Source of the DNA: Apium graveolens
Taxonomy: Eukaryota; Streptophyta; Magnoliopsida; Apiales; Apiaceae
Reading direction: 5' to 3'
Length of the DNA: 64,000 nucleotides
Assembly (NCBI RefSeq): GCF_009905375.1
Contig: NC_133648.1
Location: 92,428,474 to 92,492,473, forward strand
The position numbers and the translations under genes are program-made. Of the stretch, positions 45,720 to 56,900 are shown piece after piece. Position 1 is the stretch's first letter. Every line of letters begins with the position of its first letter. The notes beneath the pieces were generated by a model, which saw only the letters and a list, made by a program, of their open reading frames with translations, searched no databases and had not been told where the DNA came from.

Positions 45720-46710
45720 GAATGTAATTCTAGTAAACTTTTTCTTGAACTATAAAATGTTCTAACTCAAACTATATATATAAGTGTTTTGATTTGCAAG
45801 GTGCGGAATCACAAGTTAAATAAATCAAAAACACAAAGTAATAAAAACACAAGTCTTTAAAAACTTTCTGGTGGATTTGAAAGTATCCATCGGAGATATA
45901 TATATCGATTTAAGAACTTTGTGAAGAACAAATTGTCTCATAGCTGCTTTACAAGTGAACAAACAAACTACAGAGAAATTCTTAACAGTTACAGCTTTTT
46001 CTATTTCTCTTCTAAAAGTGTTTGCTTCGTTGTTTGTTTCACTAGCTATACTTGGTTTATATATCACCAAGTTTACATGGTAATAAGACAGGATAATAAA
46101 ACAAAACTATCAGGTCAAACTCCATGCTGCTTCACTACTCTATTCCAGCATCTTTGAAAATCTTCTTAACTTGCATGAAAATGGTAATGCTTCTTTGTTC
46201 TTCAGTTCCTGTTAAACAGGCTCCCACATTCTTTTTGTAAACACCCAACGCATGTGACTGTCTTGTCACTGTCAACAGATATTTGAATTGATCATCCGTC
46301 GGGTACATACTTGTCATCCGTCGGGTAGCTTTGTTGATCATCCGCCGGGTTGCTTTGTTGATCATCCGTCGGGTAGCTATTTAGCACTTGACTTCATTTC
46401 ACTTATGTAGAATTACAAGACATCTCATATTTACAATTAATCAGCCTATTCTGCATATCTAATAATAGTCAGCATGACTCATATGCTACTACAGGATCTA
46501 TAAAAAGTTGTTCACAGAAATGTGTTACAATACTTATTGTTACATAAGCTACTGACTCGATGGATGTCAAATCATCATCCGTCGGGACTATATTGAGTCA
46601 TCTGTCGGGACTATATTTGATCATCCGTCGAGTGCTACATTTTTCACTAAGTTAAATCTACTAAGGTGTTTTTTTAATGTAATCATCAAGTTCACAACAT
46701 ATTCCCAACA
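45720..46710 (-). repeat. Element D left LTR, second piece, with CATCCGTCGGG array
   Basis: Continues D's LTR after element C and ends TTCCCAACA beside the polypurine tract (46711-46725). It holds a minus-strand TATA box (GGTTTATATA on the plus strand, 46054-46063) and seven copies of CATCCGTCGGG or one-base variants in two clusters (46293-46372 and 46579-46632). Confidence 0.8.
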
Positions 46711-46844
46711 ATCTCCCCCAATTTATGTCTACTGGAATTGTAGCCATAAATTAAGAGAAACTTGATGATAACAAAACACCCTAAAATACATATTTAAAAG
46801 GTAGTAGATAAAACTAAAAAGTGCTGCATTATTTACTGAAAAAT

Positions 46845-47249
46845 TTACAAGACAAAGTGTACAAAGATTTGCTCACAATCATTTTCAAGGTGCTCCTCTA
46901 GTCTGAGCAAATTGATATATTTCCTTGATTGTCTGGATTTCTTCCCAAGCCTCCTGTTGTTTTCTTCTATCTGATTTTGAAGCTGTCTGTGGAATTCAAG
47001 TTCATCAAATTCTGAAAGATCTAGCATTCCTTGCATTTCCAGAAGAGTCTCATTGCTAGAGATACTCAACTGGTCCTCTAATCTAAAGAATCTTCTAACT
47101 CCCTTATCATCCATGAATTCCATCAGCCAGTAGGGCCTTAGATGCACTCTACTCCCTGTGTAAGGAATAGTTAAAGTCTTTGGGAGTGCATCTTTGGCTC
47201 TAATACTACTCAGTTCTTCAATCTTCTTTAGAACTAATCTTCTAGCAGT
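46845..47249 (-). pseudogene. Element D ORF fragment near the 3' LTR, cut by element E
   Basis: About 135 residues of D's coding sequence remain (RRLVLKKIEELSSIRAKDA ... YWLMEFMDDKGVRRFF ... EFDELEFHRQLQNQIEENNRRL). The first residues of the longer reading frame (to 47315) are encoded by element E's LTR and are not part of the protein. The mixed hydrophobic/acidic part followed by a charged helix recalls the small ORFs of A and B, but similarity is weak; it might instead be part of an additional ORF. No known domain recognised. It lies about 120 bp from the polypurine tract. Confidence 0.5.
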
Positions 47250-48908
47250 TGGATTCTTAAACACAGCGGGGCGTGGAAAAACACTTTTACACACACAAAA
47301 TCCAAATAAAAGCATATAAATCGTGAATAAAAATTCGAGAGATCGAATCTAACCTTTTAAATATTAATCGGAGACAACGATCAGAGATCCTTAGCAGTTG
47401 CTCCTCAAGTGTGAAGCACTCCACCGGTATCCACCAAGAAAATGACTTTTAGGAGGAGGAGGAGGTGGAGAGAATTTGGTTTTCTGAAACTTTTGGGTTT
47501 TTAGGATTAGAATAAAATAGGGTCTATAATAGTGTATTTATAGGCAAAATTTTCAGCTGAAATTTTCCCATAAATAATATTATTATTATCCCATTTATTA
47601 TTCTCATTAATAATTAAAACACCTTTTAATTATTAATCCTTTTTCTAAACACTTTAGAAATAATTCTCTCTCTTGATTTAATTTCCAAAAATTAAATCCT
47701 TAATTAATAATATTAAGAACTTTTCTTAATTAATTTATAATCAATTAAATCTCATTTAATCAATTATTAAATTTGCCAATTAATTATTTATTTCACAAAT
47801 AAATAATTATTAACCATTATTAATTAATTCCTCCACCATAAAATCATTCTCTTTTTATGGTGTGACCCTGTAGGTTCAATATTAAGCCGGTAGTAGAAAT
47901 AAATAATAATAAAACTATTTTATCATTATTTATATAAATTCTCTAATTTATTAAATATGATTAATTAATTAATCACATTTATTCTACATCGTGAGTGATG
48001 CTTCTCAACATATCGCGACTATCCGGATAATATGAATTCACTGCTTAGAATACCAAGAACCTGTCAGTGAATAGTTACCGTACAATAAATTCCTTCTACC
48101 CTACAATGTCCCGATTAAATACAAGGCATGGAACTCGTGTCAAGCCTATCAAATTCAATCACTTTGCTTACCATTTACTATGCGTAGTTCTATGCAAATT
48201 AGAAACTTCTTTCTAATTTCATTTACTCTGGCCAGAGATTCCTGAACTAGCATAAGTGGATCAGCCTTGAACATTCGCTTCCTTCACTGGAAGGGGTAGA
48301 TCCTTTATTGATCATACACTATCTTCGTGTACAAATTCCTATACCCAGAAGAGCCCTAATAATTGTCCCTGGAGACTAAGAACTAAACCAAAGCATAGTT
48401 CAGTGTACACAAGATGACTATGATGATCTCAAGTCTAAGGATACTTGTACAACTATCACTAAGCGAACAACTTCTGACACGTGAGTGAACTCCATCAGTT
48501 GTTCAGCTGGGCGAGTCATGTTCAGTGAACTTATTCTATAATAAGCACCTACATACTAGCTATAGTGTCACCACACAAATATCTATGAGAACAGACATCC
48601 TTCATAATGAAGCAAGCATAGTATGTACCGATCTTTGCGGATTATTAATTACCAGTTAGTAATCCTATGACCAGGAACTATTTAAGTTTAGAGTTATCAT
48701 CTTTTTAGGTCTCACTATTATGATCTCATCATAATCCATAAAAAGCTTTACTCTAAACTATGGTATATCTTATTTAAACACTTAAATAGATAAAGCCCGT
48801 AATAAAAACAAAACAAGTCTTTATTAATATCAATGAAATCAAAACAGATTACATAAAAGTTATTCCTAAATCCTAATACATGATTGGACTTAGGACATAT
48901 TCCTTTCA
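47250..48908 (-). repeat. Left (3') LTR of element E
   Basis: TGGATTC...TCCTTTCA, about 1.66 kb. From 47855 on it closely matches element C's LTR (U3 side). From 47250 to 47855 (R-U5 side) it is diverged except for islands such as GCACTCCACCGGTATCCACC. The exact left boundary is uncertain by a few bases. Confidence 0.8.
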
Positions 48909-48923
48909 ATCTCCCACTTGTAC

Positions 48924-50760
48924 TAAGCCAATCACTCTGGTATCTAATACCCATCTCATCTTTATGACGATCAAAGTGACTTTCAAAAAGTAGCTTTGTG
49001 AGTGGGTCTGCTATGTTGTTATGTGTGTCAACTCTAATTCAATACAATACAAGAAATGTTATCGCGCTCCCACTAACCCTTTTGTAGACGCATGGTTCAT
49101 CTACGTTTTCGCTAAAATCAAACTCTTTGATTATCTCATCAAAACGAATGTTCCATCTTTCGAGAAGCTTGCTTTAAACCACATTAATCGAAAGCAAAAT
49201 CCGAACTGATTTTAACAGGGCTTCATGTAAAAAGTTTCATCAAAGTCAATCCATTGCCTTTGTTTGAATCCTTTTCCCAAAAGCCTGGCCTTTTAGGTCT
49301 CCACCTGGCCATCTGCTATAATCTATCTTTTGTATACCGTATACATAGATTCCATTCTGGATTTCATGGCACTATGCCATTTCTCTGAGTCAACACTACT
49401 CATAGCCTCATTATAGGTCACAGGGTCATCATCATCAAATGATTGACAACTCATTGTCATTCTCAATGACAAGGCCATAATACCTCTCAGGTTGGCGAGA
49501 CATTCTCCCTGATCTATGAATGGGCTGTTCCACAAAAGGTTGTTCAGTCAGAACAGGTGTTTCCATTTGATCCGTAGTAGTTTGTGCTTCTTGAACTTCA
49601 TTAAGTTCAATTTTGCTCCCACTGTTTCCTTCAAGGATAAACTCCTTTTCCAAGAAGGTAGCATGTCTGGATACAAACACCCGATGATCGGTGCAAAAGT
49701 AATACCCTAAAGTCTCTTTAGGATATCCCACAAAACTACATTTTACGGATCGATATTCCAGCTTATCTGGGTCAACTTACTTGACATAAGCTGGACATCC
49801 CCAAATCTTAACGTGTTTAAGACTCGGTTTCCTTTCTTTCCATATCTCATACGAAGTTTGAGGAACAGATTTGGAAGGCACCTTATTCAGTAAATATGCC
49901 GAGGTTTCCAATGCATAACCCCATAGGAATACTGGAAGATTTGCATAGCTCATCATGGACCGAACTATGTCTAACAAAGTTCGGTTTCTCCTTTCAGATA
50001 CTAATCTGGAGGAGTCCACTGGGAGACTATACCATTTACTTTGAGATAATTTAGAAACACTCTATTAAAGTATTCACCACCTCGATCTGATCGAAGAGTT
50101 ATAATACTATGTTTGGTTGTTTCTCCACTTCATACTTATATTCTTTGAACTTTTCAAAGGCCTCAGACTTGTGTTTCATCAAACACATATCCGAATCCAG
50201 ATCTATCATCTATGAAAGTAATGAAGTATGAAAATCCACCCATGGCTTGCGTAGACATTGGTCCACATACATCTGTGTGTACCATTCCTAGCAAATCTGC
50301 AGCCCTCTCTCTATGTCCACTAAATGGAGACTGCAGTGCCACAACGAAGTGAGATTTTCATCATCCCTTTTCTTTTATTAGTTTGTTCAATCTGAAGTAA
50401 ATTATGTCACATATATACAGACCATTATTTAAAGCACCACGTCCATAAAGAATATTATCTCAAAGAATAGAACATTCATTATTCTCAATAATAAATGAAA
50501 ATCCATCCAAGTCTAACTTGGGAATAATATTCCTCACAATCGAGGGAACAAAATAACAATTATTTAAAACAATAGTCTTGCCCGTAGGCATATGTAAATG
50601 AAATGATTCTACATCTTCAGCAGCAACTCTTGCTCCATTTCCCATCAGTAGAATAACCTCCTCTTCCTCAAGAGTCCTACTTCTCCTTGGTCCCTGCAAC
50701 AAATTGCAGATTTGAGAACCACAGGCGGTATCTAATACCCAAGTAGAAATGACATATTCA
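48924..50760 (-). pseudogene. pol: Element E integrase, RT and RNase H fragments
   Basis: Same gene order as C, with more breaks. Protease/pre-integrase pieces (50702-50460: LMGNGARVAAEDVESFH), integrase end (50019-49777: [19 protein letters not shown]), C-terminal FxxGYPKE-like part (49731-49435), RT entry with the same YTVYKR junction (about 49330-49360), then a further deletion joining the IRILL segment directly to CGLKQAS-like codons near 49190, and the RNase H tail near 49030-48930. There are many frameshifts; it cannot be functional. Confidence 0.8.
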
Positions 50761-50761
50761 C

Positions 50762-51599
50762 TTATATCATGAACATACCTGAATCAGAAGCGGTAATCTC
50801 ACTACCCTTCTTCTTCAATTCTGCAAGGTAAACCTTGCAGTTCCTCTTCCAGTGCCCCACCTTGTTACAGTGAAAGCAAACAACTTTGCTCTCGGGGTCT
50901 TCAGCTTTTGGTGGAACCGGCGTTTTCTCACCTACTTTCTTCTTCTTGGAATAGTTCCTCTTCCTTTTCTTAGGATTGGAGCCTTCACCAATTAGAAGAA
51001 CAGAACTCTTCTTAGGGGGAAAATTCGATTCCGTAGTCTTCAACATGTTGTGGAGTTCAGGCAGGCTGACATCCAACTTATTCATGTGAAAGTTCACAAC
51101 AAACTGCGAGAACGAACTCGGAAGCGATTGCAAGACCAAGTCTTGGCTCAGCTCCCCATCCATGGCAAAACCAAGTTGTCCAAGACGTTCAATCAAATTG
51201 ATCATCTTAAGTACATGGTCATTCACAGATGATCCCTCAGACATCCTACAACCGAACAACTCCTTTGATATCTCATATCGAGCTGTCCTCCCCGCCACAT
51301 CATACAACTCTTGTAGATGCATGAGGATAGTGTGAGCATCCATATGCTCATGTTGCTTCTGTAGCTCAATGTTCATGGAAGCTAGCATGATGCATTGAGC
51401 AACATTTGCATCATCTATCCACTTACGATACACAACGTGTTCATCATTATGTGCATCACTAGCAGGTTCAGTAGGCTTAGGTGAGTCAATCACGTATTCC
51501 AGCTTCTCAATCCTGAGAACAATTCTCAAGTTTCGAAGCCAGTCAGCATAATTAGGACCAGTCAATTTGTGAGCATCCAGTATGCTCCTGAGTGATAGT
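50762..51599 (-). pseudogene. gag: Element E gag, N-terminus cut off by element F
   Basis: Gag from LSLRSILDAHKLTGPN to the knuckle CFHCNKVGHWKRNC is open and about 95 percent like C by eye. The first five residues of the apparent frame come from element F's LTR. The stop at 50762 is TAA where element C has GAA, so protease was once fused to it. F inserted after ATAGT (51595-51599). Confidence 0.85.
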
Positions 51600-54500
51600 T
51601 GTAATAACCCCAAAATTTTTCAACTTTTTGTAACCCTTGTGAATAGTGTTTTAGCTGAATGAGAAAACTTTTCGCGCCACACTATGTAGGGGTTCTGTTA
51701 TGGATATTCTGGGATATTATTAGTACTCTATGAAGTATATAAGTGTATGTAAATATCGTCAGAATCCAATTCCGAACACTTTGGTTTTTCCCGGAAATCC
51801 ACAAGATACGGAGAGAATTGAGTATAAGGTAACAGGATAAAAAGGATTTAAATTAAAGGATTATGATAGAGGATCATAAAAAGGAATATAATGTATTGAG
51901 AAAGGTTAAGGGAACCTAAGTAATAAGATCCCGGGTATGATCCTTCAAACGATAAACGAGAACGAAAGTTAAGCGAACCGTATAACAGATCAGCGGTCAT
52001 TAGGCAAACGATTAGGAAGTTAATCAAAGGGATTAGTAGGAATGATGTCATCCCACCAATAGAAAGAAGACAAGGAAGGAAGGATGACATCATGTGGATG
52101 AGGTAAGCATGACATGGGAAGGAAGGAGGTGTGGTTGATTAAGGACCACACAAATTCAAGGGCAAGGTAGTAATTTGCTAAATCAAATACAAATCAAGCC
52201 AACCAAGCTAGCAAAATCATTTCATCAAAAGTCAAAAACAACCAAGGCATTTGTTCATCACCTAGCTCTCGGCTTTTTACACTTTTTCAAAGAAGAAATT
52301 TTCAAAATCAAGATCCAAGCATCCTTAATTGGTAAGAAAATTCCCTAACCATCTTTATGCTTAGTTATGGCTATATCATGAGTTTAAGCCATTAATTCTT
52401 TCTCTAACTTCTTCATTTAATCAAAGAAGAAGACAATGAATAGTGTTTTCAAGTTTTTTAACTTGAACTTTTTCTTGTTTTCTTGAAGATCCAAGCTTTC
52501 CTAAGGCTTCTCCAAGCTTCTTAAGGCTTCCTAGCTCCACCCACCACTTCAAGGAAGGTATACCATTTCCAAACCCTAGGTTCATATATATTATAAGATG
52601 ATTTTGAGTAGTGGGTTGATATTGTATCTTGTTGTTATGATTTAGAGTTTGAGATTTGGTATGGTAGTGAAATGGAATGGTAATTTTGTGGTTTTGATTT
52701 AAAGAAACTCAAGTATGATTAAAGTTAGGTTTAAGCATATGTATGAATGATTAAAATTGAATTGGTTGGGATTGTTATGATGTGATAAGGATGGGTGTTT
52801 GTTGTGTGTTGGATTTGAGGATGGTTTGTGTTGATTGTGGATGGTTTAAAAAATGGGAAATCGCGTAAACATAGCCGTCGTAACGTCCGATTTTCTTTGG
52901 ACTGTTTTTGTGCATAGCATTAGGACCCGAGAACCCCCTGCTAGATTGTGACCACTGCCATGTTTAGATAGCTCATGTTACGAGCTTCGTTTTGATATGT
53001 AGTTCGTTCGATTCCGATTTACGGTTTAGGAGAAACGACCGTTTCAAGTAACGGCGTTTCGCGAACGAAACTTTTTCCCTCGCCTTACTTGGAATGTAGG
53101 TTAAAGACCAAAAAGGGTTAATTAATGTATGAAACATTTAGGGTAAGTGTGTTAGGCAGTTGGTAAGTCATTCGCGAAGGAATCGCTTTAAAACTCGTAA
53201 AGGTTAAGTTATTAAAAATGGTGGAGCCGAGGGTACCCGAGTGACTTAAGCGAATCGGTGAGCGTAAAACTAGCATTAGAGTCTAAGTTAGTTAAAGCAT
53301 AGATTTACAAGTGATTTTGGTTTAATTCCAACTTACTTGTTGTTTATAGGTTATCAGACTCGTCCCGAGCCTTTCTCACCCCCAAGTCGCTCAGGCAAGT
53401 TTTCTACCCGTTATACTGTTGCTGTGATGTAAATATATGTATATGCATTATCTTGTGATATTGCATGATTGTTATTAGCAAATTTTGCGATATATTGGAG
53501 CATGCTAATATGGTATATATGCATGTCTGTTTCGTAATCTGGTTATCTCTCTGTTGATTTCAATGCTTATAGTTGCATAATACCTATGCTAGAAATAAGC
53601 AAGTAGTTGCGTATACCCTTAGTATAGGGGATAAAAGGTGAACATATTTCTAAACCGGGAGTCGATGTTCCCGAGTATATTATATATATATATATATTTA
53701 TTTATATATATATATATGGATATAATTTTTAAAACTATTAATCGAATAAGGTTTATTCGATAACTTTAACTTTATTTTATTATTGAATATTATTTTGAAT
53801 ATTCATTCGAGGACTTATGACTCCTTTTACTTTATTAATGAATATTATTTTGAATATTATTCGAAGGCGTATGACTCCTTTTATTTATTTATCTGAATAT
53901 TATTTGAATATTCATTCGAGGGCTTATGACTCTTTTATATTATTTATTGAATATTATTTGAATATTCATTCGAAGGCTTATGACTCAGTTTATATTATTT
54001 AATGAATATTATTTGAATATTCATTTGAGGATCTATGACTCCGATTATTTGCTGAAATATATTCTTTATTTTATTAAAGAATAAGGTGTTAATAATCAAA
54101 CTTATTTTCGATTATTCAAATAAAGATAATACTTTCATATAAGTATATCTTTGGTTATTTAATACTCGTTTCAAGTATAAGTTTTAAAACTTCTACTTCA
54201 ATTATTTTTATAAAAGATTATTCTTTATGGGAATATTATTTAAATAATAATATTCAGTCATTTTCTAAATATTCTGGGGACTGATTTACTTCATTAAATC
54301 AGCCTTACTCCAAACACTCTTTAAAGAGTTTTCGAGTCTTCAAAATGATTTTTTTAAAAGTTAGAGCGGATCCCAAAACTCATTTTTATATTTAAGATCT
54401 TCCTTTTTAAAGGGGATTTAAATACTCGTTCAAAACCTGGGGAATCCGGCTCCGTGGTGTATTTTATATTCGCAACAAGGTTGCAGTTTTGGTAAATGAA

Positions 54501-55614
54501 TTGATTACTTACCCAACGTTCGGGAAGTAAGTCCATCTATTGAGTCGGCATAAGCAACATGGGCGCAGTGGGCGTCCATGATAGTGTAAGTGGCTCAGTG
54601 GGAGTCCATCAAATGCATAAGTGGCTGAGTGGCAGTCCAGCATATGGTCCTAATTATGACCAGGGTGATGACCAGTGGGGAATTCGTCCATCTACTAGTA
54701 GAAAAGGTTACTTATGGGTATCTTTGCCTGATCAGCAAGATATCTGGTTTATGCCAAAGGTTTTCTTTTCCTTCCAAATTTATTGGATATTGCAACTCTG
54801 TTCATACTTTGCATAACAGAGGTTCCAGAAAATGTTTAAAGGGGTATATATATGTGGATATATATATACCGGGACTAAATAAAGTATCTCATATCTTTCT
54901 CATTCAATAATATTTCAAAGATTGAATCTATTCAAGTTTTAACTTGTGGTCTCATCTATGAGGCGTTTTTCTTAAAACTTATAATACTTTGAACAGTGGT
55001 AGTTCAAGTCGCTTTATAAGATATAAGTGTGGTGAAGTATTGGTAACTTCATTCCTTGTTTTTACTTATATCTAGAAAGTAATTATCTTGCATATGATAG
55101 AGATGCTATCAAGTATCCATTTAGATACTTATATTATTGATATCACTGTATATATTATCTTGCGAGCTGTAAGGCTCACTCTTGCTTTATTTCTTCATCA
55201 CACAACAACAGTTAGGAGAGATGGCCAGACTCCAGCAGACCCAGCGCAAGCGCGTGGGAAGCGTCCCGCGTCTTCCCGCTGATGTTGTAGCTGCTATAGC
55301 TGCAGAGGTAGATCCATTGTAGTTTAGACCATCTACTTTTGAGAATCAAATTATGTATAATTATAACTTGTGGCAGATAATGGCAATTAACTGTAAATTT
55401 ATCAAGTAATCATTTTGGGTTGTAATAATTTTAAATTATGGATTCAAAGACTTGTACTTATTTCAATTTCATCTCTGAGACTATAACGGGTTGTGGTGTG
55501 CGTTAGTGTGGGGTCACAGCATGAGGTTATTTATTATTAATTAAGTGAAGTGATATTGTGGAAAGAAAGACCGTGACAACCCGGATCCCCGACCCCGGAT
55601 CTGGGGGTGTTACA
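51600..55614 (+). repeat. Left LTR of element F (4015 bp)
   Basis: TGTAATAACCCC...GGGGGTGTTACA. It includes an array of about five units of 55-60 bp (53775-54045) based on GAATATT...ATTCGAGGACTTATGACTC and a TA-rich stretch (53683-53720). It is recognisably related to the LTR of G (shared ends, the GCGTAAACATAGCCGTCGTA block, CGTTTACGG-type blocks and the array), but diverged. Confidence 0.95.
53775..54045 (+). repeat. Tandem 55-60 bp units in element F LTR
   Basis: Five imperfect units, each with the GAATATTATTTGAATATT dyad, then CGAGGACTTATGACTC or a variant. The corresponding right-LTR array starts near 63820 and runs to the window end. Element G LTRs carry three units of the same type. 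Confidence 0.8.
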
Positions 55615-55618
55615 GAAA

Positions 55619-55630
55619 TGGTATCAGAGC
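55619..55630 (+). other. Primer-binding site of element F
   Basis: TGGTATCAGAGC, exact match to the plant initiator-tRNA-Met complement, 4 bases after the LTR. Confidence 0.95.
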
Positions 55631-55811
55631 TAAGCGTTATAAACCTCAGAGATGATGCGACGATATAATAACAAACTCACAAAGATAATAAGAACTCTTG
55701 CCAAGTTCATGGTCGGACTACTTAAAGTAGTGCTGACAGTTAAAACCCTTACGGGAACCCTTATAAGTATCATGATAGTAACTTAGCTCGTTTAATGTGT
55801 AGGCGCCTGAG

Positions 55812-56489
55812 ATGGAGGACCCTGAGATGTTCGAGCGTGAGCATGATGAGGCATTGCTAGATGTTGAGGATCAGGAGGAGCCTGAGATGGAGGAGGATGA
55901 GGAGGACCCCTCAGAGGAGTCAGAGACAGAGGTTATTGTTATTCCAGATGAGGAGGACCCGGATGAGGTCCCAGTAGCTGAGGAGCGTGTTGGATCTATG
56001 GTAGTGTATGCTGGTATCCCTTTACCCACACTTCCGGTGGTCAGAGCCCCTACCCCTCCACCACCATCTTGGATTCCTGATGATGACAGCTCAGAGACCC
56101 ATACTTCCGAGCCTAGGTAGACCGAGGAGGCACCCTCAGCGGCTCCGGATTCACCACCTCTTGACCCTGCCCAGAGGCAGTCTTCGTTAGCTCATGGATA
56201 TGTTCAGGATGTTTTGAGGACCCGAGTGGCTGTTGCCGAGGCCCGACTGGATGAGGCCAGGAGGGAGTTGGATGCAGAGAGGGCGGGTAGGCGTACCCGA
56301 GCTTATGAGACCAGGGCTTCTATACCCCGATCCTTGAGGAGGGAGCTTACGGGGATAGAGCTCACGTCCCGAGCGAGACTCAGATCTCTCCAGGGGGACA
56401 GGCATGGTAGGATCTCCAGGCGGCAGGCCGACTATATCTTCCGTCGTGCGATGGAAAGGGTTTGGGAGCTGACCCGCTCCGGTGTGTGA
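55812..56489 (+). CDS. Accessory ORF upstream of gag in element F, with one internal TAG
   Basis: ATG 55812 follows an in-frame TAG closely. The first 102 residues are highly acidic (EDQEEPEMEEDEEDPSEESE) and then Pro-rich (APTPPPPSW). The frame reaches TAG at 56118-56120, and without shifting continues TEEAPSAAPDSPP and a long Arg/Glu/Ala-rich helix (RVAVAEARLDEARRELDAERAGRR), a basic segment (RRELTGIELTSRARLRSL) and an aromatic end (YIFRRAMERVWELTRSGV), stopping at 56489. Composition on both sides of the TAG is that of one protein of 225 residues. In a young element this stop could be a fresh mutation, likely CAG to TAG, or a programmed stop; the context TAG-ACC is not a known readthrough signal. 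No domain recognised. An ORF in this place is not part of the standard Tekay plan. Confidence 0.6.
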
Positions 56490-56900
56490 TTCAGGATTGC
56501 TGATGGAATAGTCTAGTTGTCTAGTTAGCCGAGGCCTTAGTAAGAGCCAATTTTCCGGGATAGTTGACTTGTATATAGCATCCCTTTTTCTGACTAGACA
56601 GATAGACTCTTGTGTATCACTTTTGGGACAGATGACTGTAGCACTGTTGTACTTTTGACCAGATCAAACTATGTATTCTCGCATTATGTATATATTTGTT
56701 TCCTTTCGGTTCAGTTCCTTAGTGACGTGATCACTGTTTTATTATTATTATTACTGCACTTCGTATTAGAACTTTCTTAAAATAATAGAACTGCGTTATA
56801 CGTTCTCCCCATTATAAGAGCTGTGCAAGGCACAATGTTGTATATGATTGTGACCTAACGTTGAATTTTCCCAATAATTGTTTTTATTATTATCAGAATC
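56490..56900 (+). other. Leader between accessory ORF and gag-pol of element F
   Basis: Non-coding, with a short ATT repeat near 56741-56752. Nothing else stands out. If gag-pol is translated from the genomic RNA, ribosomes must bypass the accessory ORF. Confidence 0.5.

Larger units (their letters stand above)
37549..47249 (-). mobile_element. Element D: SIRE-type copia element, 3' part only in window
   Basis: Minus strand. Its left (3') LTR starts TGTTAGTCCC at 37549 and ends CCCAACA at 46710, interrupted by element C. After the polypurine tract (46711-46725) comes an ORF that is cut at 47249 by element E. Gag and pol would lie right of the window. It is inserted into B's right LTR after ACTTC (37544-37548); the second TSD copy is outside the window. 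Confidence 0.75.
47250..51599 (-). mobile_element. Element E: second copy of the element C family, in element D, 5' part outside window
   Basis: The left (3') LTR is 47250-48908, then come RNase H tail, RT, integrase and gag fragments on the minus strand, up to gag codon 5 or so, where gypsy element F starts at 51600. The rest (gag start, leader, 5' LTR) must lie right of F. Insertion into D follows GCAGT (47245-47249); the partner TSD is not visible. It shares the internal deletions of C and has lost a further 150 bp or so of RT. Confidence 0.85.

Noticed and set aside
46293..46372. CRISPR-like look of regularly spaced CATCCGTCGGG copies
   Set aside because: The repeats are 11 bp, with irregular short spacers, in a plant retrotransposon LTR; not a CRISPR array.
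46845..47315. 156-residue ORF taken as one gene
   Set aside because: Bases 47250-47315 belong to the LTR of element E, so the apparent N-terminus is a chance fusion; only 46845-47249 was kept.
50762..51613. Gag ORF starting MGLLQ
   Set aside because: The first codons are LTR of element F; the gag of E is truncated there.
51848..52093. Identical 81-residue ORFs here and at 61892-62137
   Set aside because: They are the same place in the two LTRs of element F; no domain, and the identity reflects recent insertion.
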